DNA of 64,000 nt, taken from the NCBI GenBank assembly GCA_025449115.1, contig JAHLKC010000137.1, forward strand, positions 1-64,000, written 5' to 3'. Under the pieces are notes generated by a model. That model was not told where the DNA came from and did no database searches. It saw only the letters and a list, made by a program, of their open reading frames with translations. The position numbers were made by a program, and so were the translations under genes. The first letter of the stretch is position 1, and every line of letters starts with the position of its first letter. Below are positions 47,221 to 61,844 of this stretch, piece after piece. This DNA is from Chytridium lagenaria. Its lineage: Eukaryota > Chytridiomycota > Chytridiomycetes > Chytridiales > Chytridiaceae.

Positions 47221-48477
47221 TCAATCATCATCATCACTTTCAATGATGCGGCGCCGCGCACTTGTTTTTACTTCCGCGGTGGACTTTGTGGGTTTCTATA
47301 TAAAATTAGATGGGTAAGGAGAGGGGGGGTTGGCGTACCTCTTCCTCTGAAAGGCTGTCTTCAAGCTCTTCGACAGGAGCATTCTTAGACTTTGATATTT
47401 GTCGATCCCTGTAATCATCCTCATCATCTTCATCTATAAAATCGGCTTTTACAAAACATCAATAAACATTGCAGAAATTCACAGACGCACCAGTATCGTA
47501 ATCCATACCACGAGAAGGCCTCCTGTCTCCATCCGAATCACTTTGATCCCTGTACCCAGCACTATCATACCGACTCCACACTTTTTTCTGATCTGTCGCA
47601 AGCTTCTTTTTCGCTTTTAAGCTTTCCCTCTCCATCTGTAAACGTGGGTTAAATAGATTGGCTGTATACAAAACCTTTTCTGCTTCACGCTTCATTTGTT
47701 CAGGATCCTGAATTTTAGAAATGGTCTTCATCTTGACGAATCTCTTGCTTCGGCTTCTGATACTGTTTGTGAGTTTCCGATGTATACCACTGTTGGTGCT
47801 CGTAGGTGCAAATGTCATTTCATGCAGGAATCTTCCTCTTGTTTGCCATAATCGTTCAGAAGCATGTGTCGCGACAAGGTATTGATGATCTTGGGCTTTT
47901 TTCTTAATAGACACTCCAAATAACTCGGAGCCCAATAGTAGTGAAAAGGAATTGTCTGACCATCGAACAAGACGGGCGTTTGAATCTTTGTTCTTTTGAA
48001 GTCCCTTGTTAGATTTGCTTTAAAATACAATGAATTTTACCTCGGAATTGGCATCTTGATATCTCCATCGAATAGTATTCTCAGCTTGCATGCCTGCATG
48101 TTCAAAAGCTTCCATGTCCTTCTCGTCAAATTCCTCATCCAGAGTTCCATCAAATGGTGTTTGCTTAGCCTTTACATATGACGGCAGTTTCGCTAGATAA
48201 AAATGCTATCCATTTAACTATAAGTACTTTTACATCCATACATTCTGAGACGGTCTTGCAACTTTGGGAATGCGAATATCCATGGTTACTTTCCGCTGTG
48301 ACCTTTCAAGATGAGTTGATGGAGTTCATGGATTTGCCATCTTTACTCTGGCTCCGACTCCGGATCCCGGCCGGCTTCAGACCTTCGGTCATCGTCAACG
48401 TCCATCTCGTTGTCTACATCTTGTTGAGGGTCTACATCCGACTGAACCTCTTGGTTGCTTGTCTCTGAATCCGACAT
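47221..48477 (-). CDS. LEO1: Paf1 complex subunit LEO1
   Basis: Leo1 works in the Paf1 complex on elongating RNA polymerase II. The ATG at 48477 opens an acidic N-terminus, MSDSETSNQEVQSDVDPQQD. Core blocks are KLPSYVKAKQTPFDG, AENTIRWRYQDANSE, SNARLVRWSDNSFSLLLGSE, HQYLVATHASERLWQTRGRF, and QDPEQMKREAEKVL. The C-terminal region has DDEDDYRDRQISKSK, and the last exon ends RRRIIESDDDD before TGA at 47221-47223. The order matches LEO1 throughout. The acidic N-terminal exon meets a stop near 48342 and changes frame, so exon 1/2 limits are approximate. The stop is only 5 bp from the stop of the RasGEF gene on the other strand. Confidence 0.88.
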
Positions 48478-48553
48478 TTCGCTCAGTTCAAATTTTCAAG
48501 ACGGTCTGGACAGGAGTTGATCACATCGACTCTCGAATAATTTAAGAGCGGAC

Positions 48554-49424
48554 TCAAACAGGAAGGAATCTATTGTAATAAAAGTCTTTTGTACTTTGCT
48601 CCAAAATACCCTGAGCACCTTCTGGCATTTCCTCTGTAAATTTGCCTGCAAACAAAGTGAGAAAAGTGACCATGATGAAAGATGGTGATATTATCTCACC
48701 AGGATTTCCCGAAAATACTGAAAATGACGGTATAACAGTATTCGGCGGAATCACTGTATTATCGAGTATCCTACAACAATCTTTAATTATCGAGAACCGA
48801 CCCTAGTAAAGTCAGAAATCAAAGTAATGTCAAATTGTTATTACAATTATGCAGTTTTTTCCTATATGTACAAACGATCCGATGGTTGCAGCTTCGACGA
48901 TTGAATCTTCTCCAATGAATACGTGATCTCCAATTTTCATCGGGTAGTATGAAAAAATCCTGCATGGGTGTTATAGAAATGTTAGAGCATGCAGAATACC
49001 CTTTATAAGTTTTGTATGGGGGTCGGATAACGGATCTTTGACTCAAAATGCAGTATCTTCCTATTGCTACTACTACAGCTCCTTGAGGATTTGCTCGCCG
49101 CATGTCTCCTCTGACCTAAATCGTTCAGCGAAAGCCTTCAATAGTAATTCTCACAACACAATCTGTCTGAATGATGGTCTTGAAATAAAGTTAATCCGGC
49201 TATGAGAAGGAATCCTACTTTTCCGCCCAAGATGATGTTCTACATGTAGATGTTACGGGTTATAATAAAGCGTAAAGGCTTACCTGACTTCCGCAGATGA
49301 TACTTTTTCTGCTAACTTTGTTCCCTGTATCCTGCAAGAACTATGTTAGCATTGTTTGATGTTCAAAGATATCCACCGTCGCGATATACTCCATCTTATC
49401 ATAATGGATGACCCCGGTTTCCAT
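48554..49424 (-). CDS. DCTN5: Dynactin subunit 5 (p25)
   Basis: p25 is a left-handed beta-helix protein of the pointed-end complex of dynactin, the dynein cofactor. Small exons encode [49 protein letters not shown], then [71 protein letters not shown] and [20 protein letters not shown]. The hexapeptide repeats and the RSVIRPP signature match DCTN5 closely. The C-terminus is [10 protein letters not shown] before TGA 48554-48556. One frame change lies near 48947, before MKIGDHVF. The gene is divergent from DHX35 with only 57 bp between start codons and follows LEO1 in tandem. Confidence 0.9.
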
Positions 49425-49481
49425 GTCTTACAGCGATACTGATGAGAATGCTGGCGAGGTTTTTCTGATCAAAGTTGTCAT
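49425..49481. promoter_or_regulatory. 57-bp spacer between DCTN5 and DHX35 start codons
   Basis: Two divergent start codons are 57 bp apart, so each gene's 5' leader or promoter must overlap the other's leader or first exon. The DHX35 start is inferred from homology. Confidence 0.45.
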
Positions 49482-52376
<2,895 letters not shown>

Positions 52377-52848
52377 TTTTGACGGAGATCAAATGTTTTG
52401 CGGCTCATGTCGTTGGGTATTAAGGATGTCATAGGCATTTAAAGAAACCTCTCGACTTTGCAGCCAAGTTGTAACTTTGAATAAAGTAGATAAAGCTAGA
52501 AAATGTATTTTTCCACGTTGTCGCCTCCTTATAGCTCGTACCTTAACGACTCCGCGCAACTTCAATTTAAAAATTTAAAGTATACTGAAAATCTGACGTC
52601 GCTAACAACTATGTAAGAAGAGTCTATTAAACCAACGAATCCTCCATAATAATTCGATAGAGTTAGCCTCGTTTGTCCTAACAGACTTTTCAATGCCCCC
52701 ATACACATGTGTATAAAGTTCTGTCAGCATCATCTATGCACGATCAGTCTGCATTATTTCCCATATCGCATCTTTGATTCATAAAAAGGATTTAGCAGTT
52801 AAACATGTAATCTTCTTTATTCATGGACTCTAAAAGAAATCCTATCAT
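52377..52848. other. Convergent intergenic region, DHX35/IVD
   Basis: About 470 AT-rich bases between two convergent 3' ends. No gene or clear signal is seen. Confidence 0.5.
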
Positions 52849-54391
52849 TTAGGACGACTTAGCAAATTCCTTGTTGAACTCACGGCCTAAAAATTCAAGG
52901 TCAGTTCACCATCAAATAAGTAAACTTTACCGATAATCATACGACGAATCTCGCTGGTTCCAGCACCGATCTCGTAGAGCTTAGCGTCACGAAGGATTCT
53001 ACCAGCAGAGTCTATTTCCAAAAGGTGTGTTAAATTAGAAAAAGACCGAAATACTAGGTTGAATAAATAGAAAACTCACAATCATTAATGTATCCATTTC
53101 CTCCGAGACATTGGATAGCATCTAAAGCACACTCGGTAGCGCGCTCAGCGGCGTAGAGAATCACACCGGCGCAATCCTTAGGGCTTGCGTATCCGGCATC
53201 AGCGGCACGGGCAACAGTGTGGACGTATGACCGAGATGCACCAAGCTTGGTGTAAATATCCGCAACCTTGCCTTGAACGAGCTAAGCGTTATGTCAGTAT
53301 GAAAAATATAAAAACAAAAAATACAGAATTCAGAGGGCTGGATTAAAAATATTCACAAACCTGGAACTCGCCGATCCTCTGACCAAACTGTTCACGGTGG
53401 TGAACGTAGGGAACGACAAGGTCCAAAGCGGACTGCATGAGGCCAAGAGGTCCAGCAGCGAGAACGAGACGCTCATAGTCCAAACCGCTCATGAGAACGT
53501 AAACACCCTTTCCAACGGCTCCCAAAACATTCTCCTTTGGCACCACGCAATCCTCAAATACAAGCTCACAAGTGTTGGATCCACGCATGCCGAGCTTATC
53601 AAGCTTCGGAGAGGTCGAGAAACCCTTCATCCCTTTCTCGACCAAGAACGCAGTGATTCCCTTAGGTCCAGCCTTGACATCCGTCTTTGCGTAAACAATC
53701 AACACATTAGCATCAGGTCCGTTTGTGATCCAGAATTTTGTCCCGTTCAAAACATACTCGTCTCCCTTCTTGTCAGCCCGAAGCTTCATCGAGACAACGT
53801 CAGATCCTGACCCAGCTTCACTCATTGCCAATGCCCCAACATAATCTCCACTGATCAACGCAGGGAGGTACTTGCTCTTTTGCGCGTCGTTACCGTTACG
53901 AACGAGTTGGTTGATACAGAGGTTGGAGTGGGCGCCGTAACTCAACGCAACCGCTCCAGAAGCTCTGCTAATCTCTTCCATGACAATGCAGTGGGCAAGG
54001 TAGCCCATGTTCTGACCGCCGTACTTTTCTTGCATAGAGTTAGGCAAAAAAACACATGCAATCGTTAAAATATACCTGGTGCTGTAATGCCGAGCAAACC
54101 CATATCACCAAACTTCTTCCACATGTCCTGTTTACAAGCCTCAGCCCATGATTCGGAACATCGGCAAAGTCACGTATTCCTTACCATCGGAAATGAGTTC
54201 TCCTTGTCGACGGCATCTGCTCTGGGGTAGAGCTCCTTCTTCAAGAAGTCATGCACGGCCAAACGAAGCTCATTCAGATCGGGCGACAAGCCAGCAACCC
54301 GGTTGTCATACAGGTCTGAGGTGGAGTACATCCTCCTTCCCATACACTGGGAGGAGCGGCTGAGGACAGACTGAATCCGGCGAGCAAACAT
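52849..54391 (-). CDS. IVD: Isovaleryl-CoA dehydrogenase, mitochondrial
   Basis: This flavoenzyme of leucine catabolism oxidises isovaleryl-CoA. The ATG at 54391 gives [20 protein letters not shown], a basic mitochondrial presequence. Then come [107 protein letters not shown] and [17 protein letters not shown], ending [18 protein letters not shown]. The catalytic glutamate lies in [20 protein letters not shown], the position specific to IVD among acyl-CoA dehydrogenases. The largest exon spans about 53363-54020. I noticed no frame break in this gene. The stop TAA is at 52849-52851. Confidence 0.93.
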
Positions 54392-54881
54392 CTTAGAGGA
54401 CGCTGGACGGTCAAAGTGAGAAAAGTGCGATGCAAGTTTCACGTCAAACAAGAAAAAAAAAGGAGGTTACGGCAAAACCAAACTCAAAAAATTAACATAG
54501 ACCCGGCATCATTCGGAATGAAGTCCACCGTCTTTATGTACCAAAGCTGGAGGGGCGGGCAAGAGAAATTGAATCTAGTTACGTGATCAAGGAGCAAACT
54601 AAATGAACGCCTACTTTTGATAAGCGTACAAAGTAACTCCACAACAAGAAGCCCGGAGTAAAGAAAAGAGTCGTCACGCGAGCCCGTCGTAACCTTAACC
54701 CCTCTCAAAGGCCGTTGTGGCTGGTAATATCCCAAGAAGCGTAATTATAAGTGATTTTACTTACAGACCAGTAAGGGCCTTAGAAACAGATATTTACGTT
54801 CAAACAAGCCCGTTCCCGCGAACTGATTCTTCAAAAATAGCAGAACCGAGGAGAACATTTTTTAACAGAAAAGTGTGAAAT
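54392..54881. other. Intergenic region, IVD promoter side
   Basis: About 490 bases between the IVD start and the 3' end of the F-box gene. Short frames only; no feature recognised. Confidence 0.5.
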
Positions 54882-56792
54882 TTATAAGAACATAAGATAA
54901 TTGTAAGGACGACAGCATCCGTCCTCTGTACAAATATCCTTAATTTCCCCCAGATGTTTGCGATGTTTAATAACAAACTCAAGTCGACTAAGCCCAGTCT
55001 TCTTTCTCGCGATGCGTACATTCTTCATGCACTCCACTTCCGGCACAGTGATACCGATATGATAAAGATGCATCGATTCGAGATGTCTGCTTGCCGACAG
55101 CATTTTCTCCAAAGCAGGATAAGTACTTCGAATAAAGTCATGAGCGGGTTTCCCTGGACTATCAGTATAGTTGAAATACGGGTCGTCCTCGTCGCCGAAT
55201 CCAGATATCGTTAGATGTTTTAAGCGTTCGGGTTGTCTTGCTGCCATCCAGTCAAAAAATGGTTCCAAGTCCAGCGTGGAACAATTCTCCATGCTGATTT
55301 CCAAACATTCAAGGGCAGTCTGGCGTTCCAAAAAGGATTGGAATTCCACTGCTAAGTTGTTTGGCTTTAAGAATAATTTAGTGATGGGTTCTCTTGGTGA
55401 CCTTTGGGCAAGGAGCATCTCAATCTTGGCCAACTCTCCTGGCAAAATTTGAAAAGGGAACCCGAGTGTTGACAGACTTGTGGATAAAATTACGTCGGAG
55501 AGAAATTCTTGTTTGATGTTGTCGTTCTCCAGCTGATATCGTTTGTTATCGAGAAGAAGCTCTTTCAAATTAACACACTTTGATACGAACTTCCCAAAAA
55601 GATGGAAGCTTGAGGCGGACATAATGGTGTGAATATGAATTGCCTTGATGGTCAAGCTTGGGGTCAAATTAACGAGAATCGGGTCTAATTTAGACGTTGA
55701 CAGAGGCTCAGGGTGGTAGGGATTTTTACTGCAGCGGTATGTAAACTTCTGGAGGGAGTTTCCGCCTCCAAGTAGACGGAAAAACTCAGGCTCATCGTCC
55801 CTCTCCGTGGCAATTCCAAAACTGACCTCAAGGGTCTCTATATGATTTAAAGCCCCAGATACCACGGTTTCCCTAAGTGCAGCCCAAACAGCGTCATCGG
55901 CTGAATTTAGGTTGAAGACTCGAAGGTGACGTAGGTTTATAAGGTGCTCAAAGGCTGGCGCGATTATAATGAAGCCCAAAAGAGTCACGTTGAGAGTATT
56001 AAGCCCCTTAAAGTCATAGAAATAGGAGTTGGCTTTAGCTTCGGTAACATCTCGAGATTCTGCTTCTCTGTAAAGAAACAACTCGAGATCCTTTACTCGA
56101 TTCTGCGTTTCAGCAACGTGAGAAACCACGGGTCCGACATCTGCCGTTGCAGCATTCGTGTAAACCATTAGTTTTCCTGTGAGCTGACCGGTTGTCAAAC
56201 GTTCCAGCATCACCTTCAAGAATGGTGGATTGGATTGTTTCTCTAGTGGGCCGTGCTTAATTTTCACTCCTCGCAATTCGACAAGGCCTCCAATTACCCG
56301 TGCAAGCTCTAACCTTCCACCAGAATGCCACCAATTCTCACTGTGCTGACCAGGTTTTAAGTCAATGTACCGGAGATTAGGGCACATTTGCAGAACATCA
56401 ATAAAGAATGAACCAAAGCCGCCGAACTTGTGGATGTTTTTGTCTGGATTATTCCAGTAATCCAAGTATGACCATTCCTCATGAAACGTAAGCCGTTGCA
56501 GTTTGGGTCCAACCAAACTCATGAGCTCTCGTAGCTCCTCCATCTGTTCATTTCCTTGCTTGTATATAATAACCTCACGAACATGAGATGCAACATCAGG
56601 GGAAGTTTTGAGGAGTTGGAGAGCCTTGAGAATGATGTCTTCTTCCTGAATATCGATAGTTCGGAAGACCTCTGCGAGGAAGATACGATGGAGATGTTTG
56701 TTGACAAGAGAAATGTTGAGATAGTCCGAGTCGGTCAACAGGGGGGCGAGATACTCGATCAGTACTTCTTGCGGAACAGTTGATAGCGACAT
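54882..56792 (-). CDS. Intronless F-box/LRR-like protein
   Basis: A single uninterrupted frame of 636 residues. The N-terminus, STVPQEVLIEYLAPLLTDSD followed by YLNISLVNKHLHRIFLAEVF, is a recognisable F-box (L-P-x-E-[VIL] then V-N-K type). The rest shows irregular leucine-rich repeats: LRYIDLKPG, RVKDLELFLYRE, LRHLRVFNLNS, HIETLEVSFG, NLKELLLDNKRYQ, ALECLEISMENCSTLD, RLKHLTISGFGDED. Such proteins are substrate receptors of SCF ubiquitin ligases. The target cannot be told. It stands out here by having no intron and no frame break over 1.9 kb, which suggests a recently expanded or retroposed member of an F-box family. Confidence 0.8.
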   Translation of the reverse strand: MSLSTVPQEVLIEYLAPLLTDSDYLNISLVNKHLHRIFLAEVFRTIDIQEEDIILKALQLLKTSPDVASHVREVIIYKQGNEQMEELRELMSLVGPKLQRLTFHEEWSYLDYWNNPDKNIHKFGGFGSFFIDVLQMCPNLRYIDLKPGQHSENWWHSGGRLELARVIGGLVELRGVKIKHGPLEKQSNPPFLKVMLERLTTGQLTGKLMVYTNAATADVGPVVSHVAETQNRVKDLELFLYREAESRDVTEAKANSYFYDFKGLNTLNVTLLGFIIIAPAFEHLINLRHLRVFNLNSADDAVWAALRETVVSGALNHIETLEVSFGIATERDDEPEFFRLLGGGNSLQKFTYRCSKNPYHPEPLSTSKLDPILVNLTPSLTIKAIHIHTIMSASSFHLFGKFVSKCVNLKELLLDNKRYQLENDNIKQEFLSDVILSTSLSTLGFPFQILPGELAKIEMLLAQRSPREPITKLFLKPNNLAVEFQSFLERQTALECLEISMENCSTLDLEPFFDWMAARQPERLKHLTISGFGDEDDPYFNYTDSPGKPAHDFIRSTYPALEKMLSASRHLESMHLYHIGITVPEVECMKNVRIARKKTGLSRLEFVIKHRKHLGEIKDICTEDGCCRPYNYLMFL

Positions 56793-57038
56793 GATCGTGA
56801 GATCTGGAGCTTGCAGTCAAAATGGGCGTCGGATCCTTGTTTTGTATGATAATGGTATGCCATATGTGGGTGGCTTGTTCAGTCGATAAACAATTTGCCC
56901 TGAAACAACGGAGCGCACCCACACACGTCAAAATGTGTATTTTAACGTTATAGCTTCCCCACCTACGATCATTTGGTTCACAAAGATTAAGGAAAGTAAA
57001 AATTCTATAGTACAGAAAGGAACCCCGACTTTCATTTA

Positions 57039-59181
57039 TTAACCGCGATACTCGTTGTAGCTTCCGCTGGGATTTTGGTAGTCGCGATTAGGATAGTCCT
57101 TTGAGCCCCCACCGCTTCCACCGCTTCCACCACTGCCGCCACCACCGCTACCACCACCAAATTCCTTGTAGTATCCGGGCCCAGAATTGCTAGGGCCTCC
57201 GTGGTAATCATTGCGCGGAAAGTCTCCTTTGTAGTAATCCTGACGTCCGCCTTGCATGCCAGAGCCACCGCGGTATCTAGGTCCACCACCGGGTCCACCT
57301 GAACGAGGAACTTAGTGAAATATAAAGAATCAGGCAAATAAATCACCTCCGCCAAAGCCTCCTCGGTCAAAGTAGCCTGGGTACGGACCTCCTCCACCAC
57401 CACCATTGTATCCGCCGCCATAACCCCCACCGCCACCCCCACCGTAGTAGGGGTCGTAAGGGCCGCGGCCGTAGAAACGCGAGTCATAACCTGGATCATG
57501 GAAATCACGGCCGTAGGGAGCGGGTGGAGGACCGCGACCACCCCCTCCAGATGGAGGACCGCCAGAGCCGAAGAACTATGGGGATGGAAGAATATAAGAT
57601 CGAACACAAAACGAGAAAATCTAAAGAAAATGATAAAAACGATTCAAGATGAACAGGTGGGAAGAGGGAAAGAGGTGTTTATGCCGCCCAACCCCAAACT
57701 GTCAACCACCGCCACCTCCCCCCAAAAAATATAAAAAAAACCTAATCAAACAACAATTCCAACAAAAAAAAAAAATCATCCCCCCAAACACCAAACACCC
57801 AATGCCCACCTCTCGCACTTCCAATCTACGCCCATGCCACTCGTAATTATCAAACATTGCTAAGATGTCACAACATGTTAATTTAACTCCAACACCCTCA
57901 CTATCAAAACTTACAAATAGCATTACGAGCCTCCCCAGTATTGTCAAACATCACAGTACCCGAACCCTTTGATCGACCATCCTGCCCTTCCATTATATCT
58001 GCCCGCACAACGTTGCCTTCAAAACCATTAAGCCCCAATGCATAACCATAAACACCACTCCAGCGGAAATCTGCGGGGAAATTGAGTACATACCAGCGGA
58101 CCTAAAAAGGTCTTTCAAATCTTGCCAAGCCACAATGTAAGGGAGCTGAAATAATATTTAAGAGGTAAGAAAACCATTCCCACGTCGGCAGTTTTAATAA
58201 AACTTACATTTCCAACATAGATCGTCCGGCCACTCCCATCACCGGGGGTCCACCGCGGAAGCCAGAACCTCCACCACCTCTTCCACCACCTTCGAAACGG
58301 TCACGTCCAGGACCAGATCCAAACTTGGCTTCCTGCTCTCGGTCCTATAAGATCGAACATTAGACCAGATGACAAATTAGATGAACAAACCTCTCTGATG
58401 AAGACAGGACGACCCATAAATGAGTATCATTCAGCTCCTTGATGGCTCGCTGAGCTTCATCAATTGTAGCAAATCCACTACACCGCATCCCTAGGTTCAT
58501 ATGAGCTTACTGATCTTACATAGGTCCACTGACCTTGGATCTTCCACCAGCCTGTGTAAGAATGTCGGCAAAAACTACTTCACCAACTAGTTTAATAAGC
58601 ATTAGTAAAAGTACGAAAATGATGATGCCACTACCTTTGCGCATAAAGTCCTTCAAGTCCTGCCATCCAACTTCGTAGGCCAAGTTCCCAACGTAAACTC
58701 TGCATTCCCGGTTGGAGGGTCTCCCTTCAGGTCTCTTCATTCCAGAGTACTTGGAAGCTATGGTATAGCCAACAAACCAAAAAAAAGAAAAGGGCAAAAC
58801 GTCAATACGATGCACCCAAAAAAATCCACGACTATCCTCCTCTCACCTCTGCTAGCTGAATCTCCTCCAAATGAGCGCTCGCTTCGATCGGGTCGCTCGT
58901 ACGGTGTCCGCACTCGACTGGAAGATGACGAATAGGAGTGGGGGGACTTTGCGCGACGAGACCCTTCTGAAGGCAGAGATCCAAGGATGGAGTCAGCACC
59001 ATCCTTTTTTGGAGAACTCCCGCCGTTCGCACCATTGTCGTTCGAGTCCACCATCAACCCAGAGTCCATGTTGTCCTCCAGTACCGTTGAAAGGTCTTGC
59101 TCCTGCACACACACACACAACCCGCCTTCAGCACAACGCACACATCCATGATCACAGCAACCAGTTGCCAATCCCTACCAT
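57039..59181 (-). CDS. RRM RNA-binding protein with Gly-rich tail (Gbp2/hnRNP M-like)
   Basis: The proposed first exon is just the ATG at 59179-59181, followed by a GTAGGG splice site; exon 2 begins at about 59103 with EQDLSTVLEDNMDSGL. A Ser/Arg-rich segment follows (SPHSYSSSSSRVRTPYERPD). RRM 1 has RECRVYVGNLAYEVGWQDLK and GEVVFADILTQAGGRSK. A second RRM, near 57830-58190, has LPYIVAWQDLKDLFR, DIMEGQDGRSKGSGTVMF and SFDNYEWHGRRLEVRE. The C-terminal 180 residues are Gly/Tyr/Pro-rich with GPYDPYYGGGGGGGYGGG and GGSGGSGGGSKDYPNRD, ending at TAA 57039-57041. The architecture matches Gbp2/Hrb1 and hnRNP M, which bind nuclear mRNA for export or splicing. A long Gly-rich tail is more hnRNP-like than Gbp2-like. 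Confidence 0.78.
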
Positions 59182-60734
59182 CGTTTCTGCTTCTGTAACT
59201 CTACTTTATCCTTCCTCCCTCTTAGTTCCTTTCCTTCGTTTCCTACAACTTTATTCGACTTCTGCCTTCCAAGTTGCTCAAGTTTTTCAACAAGAGATAA
59301 ATTTTCTTTTCCTCGGAAATTTGAAATGCTGATACCTACCTCTCTACCACCTATCAAGGACTGCGGATGGTTGGACTTTGAGCATGTGTATTAGCGAAGC
59401 TACCCATGTGTTTTTTCTTTGAATACTGCCATTTTCAATTCACGTACTTCCCAACGCTAAAGTTTGTACTTCTTGCTGTGCTTTGTGATTTTCGAACCAT
59501 CCAATTTTTGCTGATTTCGCGTAAGGTTCACTAGCAAAATCGTATATGTACTAATACGTTTTTTTTAACAAACCAGGAAATTCGGGATGATAACCGTAGT
59601 TAAAACTCCACGTTTGCTTTTACCTCAGTGGGAGTTGAGTTTGATAAATCACTGGCAAACAGGAGCGGCGGCGTGCTTTACGTTTCAGGGACCAATGTAT
59701 CACCGGATGTGGTCTTTCCTATCTGGAAGGGGATGACGTCCGCAATAACTGCAGTTATATTCTTATGATACTGACTAGGTGGACTGTTGGGTTGGTCCAA
59801 AATAAAGTAAAATAAGGTAAATTGTACCCTAAAGCCACGAGGCTAAAACCGCCGTGATAGTATTTCGTTTTATCTCCACATCATTTTGAGCTTCTTCGTA
59901 TTCTTGGGAATGCGAATCCACATCATTTTAAGCTTCTTCGTATTCTTGGGAATGCGAATCCACATCTGGGTCTTTTTTTCGACATGCGGCCTGTCTTTCA
60001 GAATCGCAGACGTACAATCTTACCATACCGTCTAATATTCTAAATCAAATCAAGACGATACAATACTCTTTCAGCTTCCCAAGTTGCAATTGTTTGTGTT
60101 GAAGGAAATTACCATATACTTCAATTGTTTTGTTAACGGTTATGGGACCTAACAATAACAATGGCAAAACGTCTATGTTTTTGACGCATTTATGCCGCTC
60201 CATGAAATTCTTCCATCATCTCACATGTTTACACTGTTGTATAAGTATTACCTTATGGTTGATTATTTTCTGGACAGGCTAAGTCTCTAATACACCTAAA
60301 GATGTTGTTGAGGACAAAGCAAAACACATTTTCTATCGTGATAACAATAGAGGGAGACAGACTGTTTTGCCTTGCAATTCTAATAACACCGTTGAGCGCG
60401 TATTGCTTTAAAGCCTACATCCCAAAATACCCTGAACAATTGTCGACCATTAGAGGCAAGTCTATAGGTAAACGTGTAGCATTCAGTGTAAAATATTTGA
60501 GGTTTTTTACATATTGGGGTGAAGTTACTTAATAAGTTCCTCAAGAAGTCGAGGTCTTAATAAGAGTAACAGTATACGAGAGGCTCTTTAAATGAAAAAG
60601 AAGGAAAAAGCAAAAACAGAATTGTGAAAACAACAATCGCTTTTACGTTGTTTTAGTTTTAGTTTTAAAAAAAGTTAGAGTAAACGAAAGTATCGTGATT
60701 GTGTTTATTACTCTCGACTCTCTAAGCGATAGAC
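59182..60734. other. Intergenic region with a 42-bp tandem repeat
   Basis: About 1.55 kb between two divergent genes (the RRM gene and the HAD gene). It contains a two-copy 42-bp tandem repeat (59875-59966). The rest is AT-rich with no supported gene; a 76-codon frame at 60302-60532 has no recognisable motif. Confidence 0.5.
59875..59966. repeat. 42-bp tandem repeat, two copies plus 8 bases
   Basis: The unit begins TCCACATCATTTTGAGCTTC at 59875-59916 and is repeated at 59917-59958 with a single G-to-A change, followed by TCCACATC. It is a recent duplication in non-coding DNA. Confidence 0.9.
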
Positions 60735-61666
60735 ATGACAAGAATGATGAAAGTAGTCATTGACTTTGATGGAACTATCTCCAAGTTTGACACCCTCTCT
60801 CTCATCGGATCCACCGCTGCATGGGCTCGTCAGTACTCTGAGTTCCCTTCAGCCCTCCCACCGGTACCTCCAACAACCCCATTTGCAGGCCTTCCAAACC
60901 CCTCAGACATGATTTCCTGGCAAAAGGTTGTGGATCTCTATCTTCAAGACCTCAAAAGCCTCCCCCTGAACCCAACTATAGACGCCAAACGATCCATCGA
61001 ACTCGCTTCCCTCTCTCGTGTCGCTTCCTCCCGTATACTGGCCGGTGCAACATGGCAGCATCTCCGCGTGGCAGGCTCAAATGTTGCCGTCCGGGAAGGA
61101 TGGAATGAAACAGCAACATGGTTGAAAGAGCGACAAGAAAAAGGGACAGTGGACGTTTTCATAGCGACTTTAAATTGGTCAAAAGATCTTGTGGGAGGTT
61201 GTTTGGAAGAATATGGATTCAATGTCCATGAAATGACGTATATTGGGAATGATCTAGAGTTTACCGAAGGGAAGGTAGAGACCACTGGTAGAGTACTGGG
61301 GGATGTTGTACTTGGCGAGGATAAAGTGCGTCACCTAGAGACCGTCGCTAATATTCGTCCGTCCCACAATGGGGACATCGTAGTATATATTGGGGACAGC
61401 GTCAGTGATTTCCCATGTTTAAGTAAGAACTTTGAAATGTTATGTCATCTTAACTCCATGTAGAATGGGCCGATTATGGTCTTTATATTATTCCAGATTC
61501 TCAACCTCACCCCTCAACCTCATTTATGAAAGCATGCAAGGACGCAGGAATAGAGCTTTTGGACATTTCGTCCAGCCTTCCGTCATCTTCAAAGCCATGT
61601 ATTTATGTAGCAAAGTCGTGGACTGACATCCACGATGCTCTTCGTATCATCATTGCACAGAAATGA
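60735..61666 (+). CDS. HAD-superfamily phosphatase-like hydrolase
   Basis: Two exons are inferred: 60735-61422 and 61464-61666, joined in phase within a Lys codon. The product is 296 residues. HAD motif I is VVIDFDGTISKFDT with both catalytic aspartates near the N-terminus; motif II is the Thr in VFIATLNWSKDL; motif IV is VYIGDSVSDFPCL. The helical insertion after motif I is a C1-type cap. The fold and length resemble phosphoserine-phosphatase-like or MtnX/YNL010W-type fungal HAD enzymes, but the substrate is not apparent. The frame is intact. Confidence 0.8.
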
Positions 61667-61844
61667 AAAAAAAGGGAGGGGCGGAGACCGGCAATTGGGA
61701 AATAATTGCTGGGAACGATTCGTGATGGAGGAGGAGAAAGGCTTCTTGAGAAATGCGGGCATAAAAAGCAACAACAAAAATGATTGTAAAGGATGGGGAT
61801 TGATTTCGGTAAATAAGATAAACGTAAGTTTTGGGCCATCATGT

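Noticed and set aside
47149..47388. 79-codon plus-strand frame at the end of the RasGEF
   Set aside because: It covers the last exon of LEO1 on the other strand. The frame ending in [10 protein letters not shown] with a stop at 47213-47215 fits the RasGEF C-terminus better.
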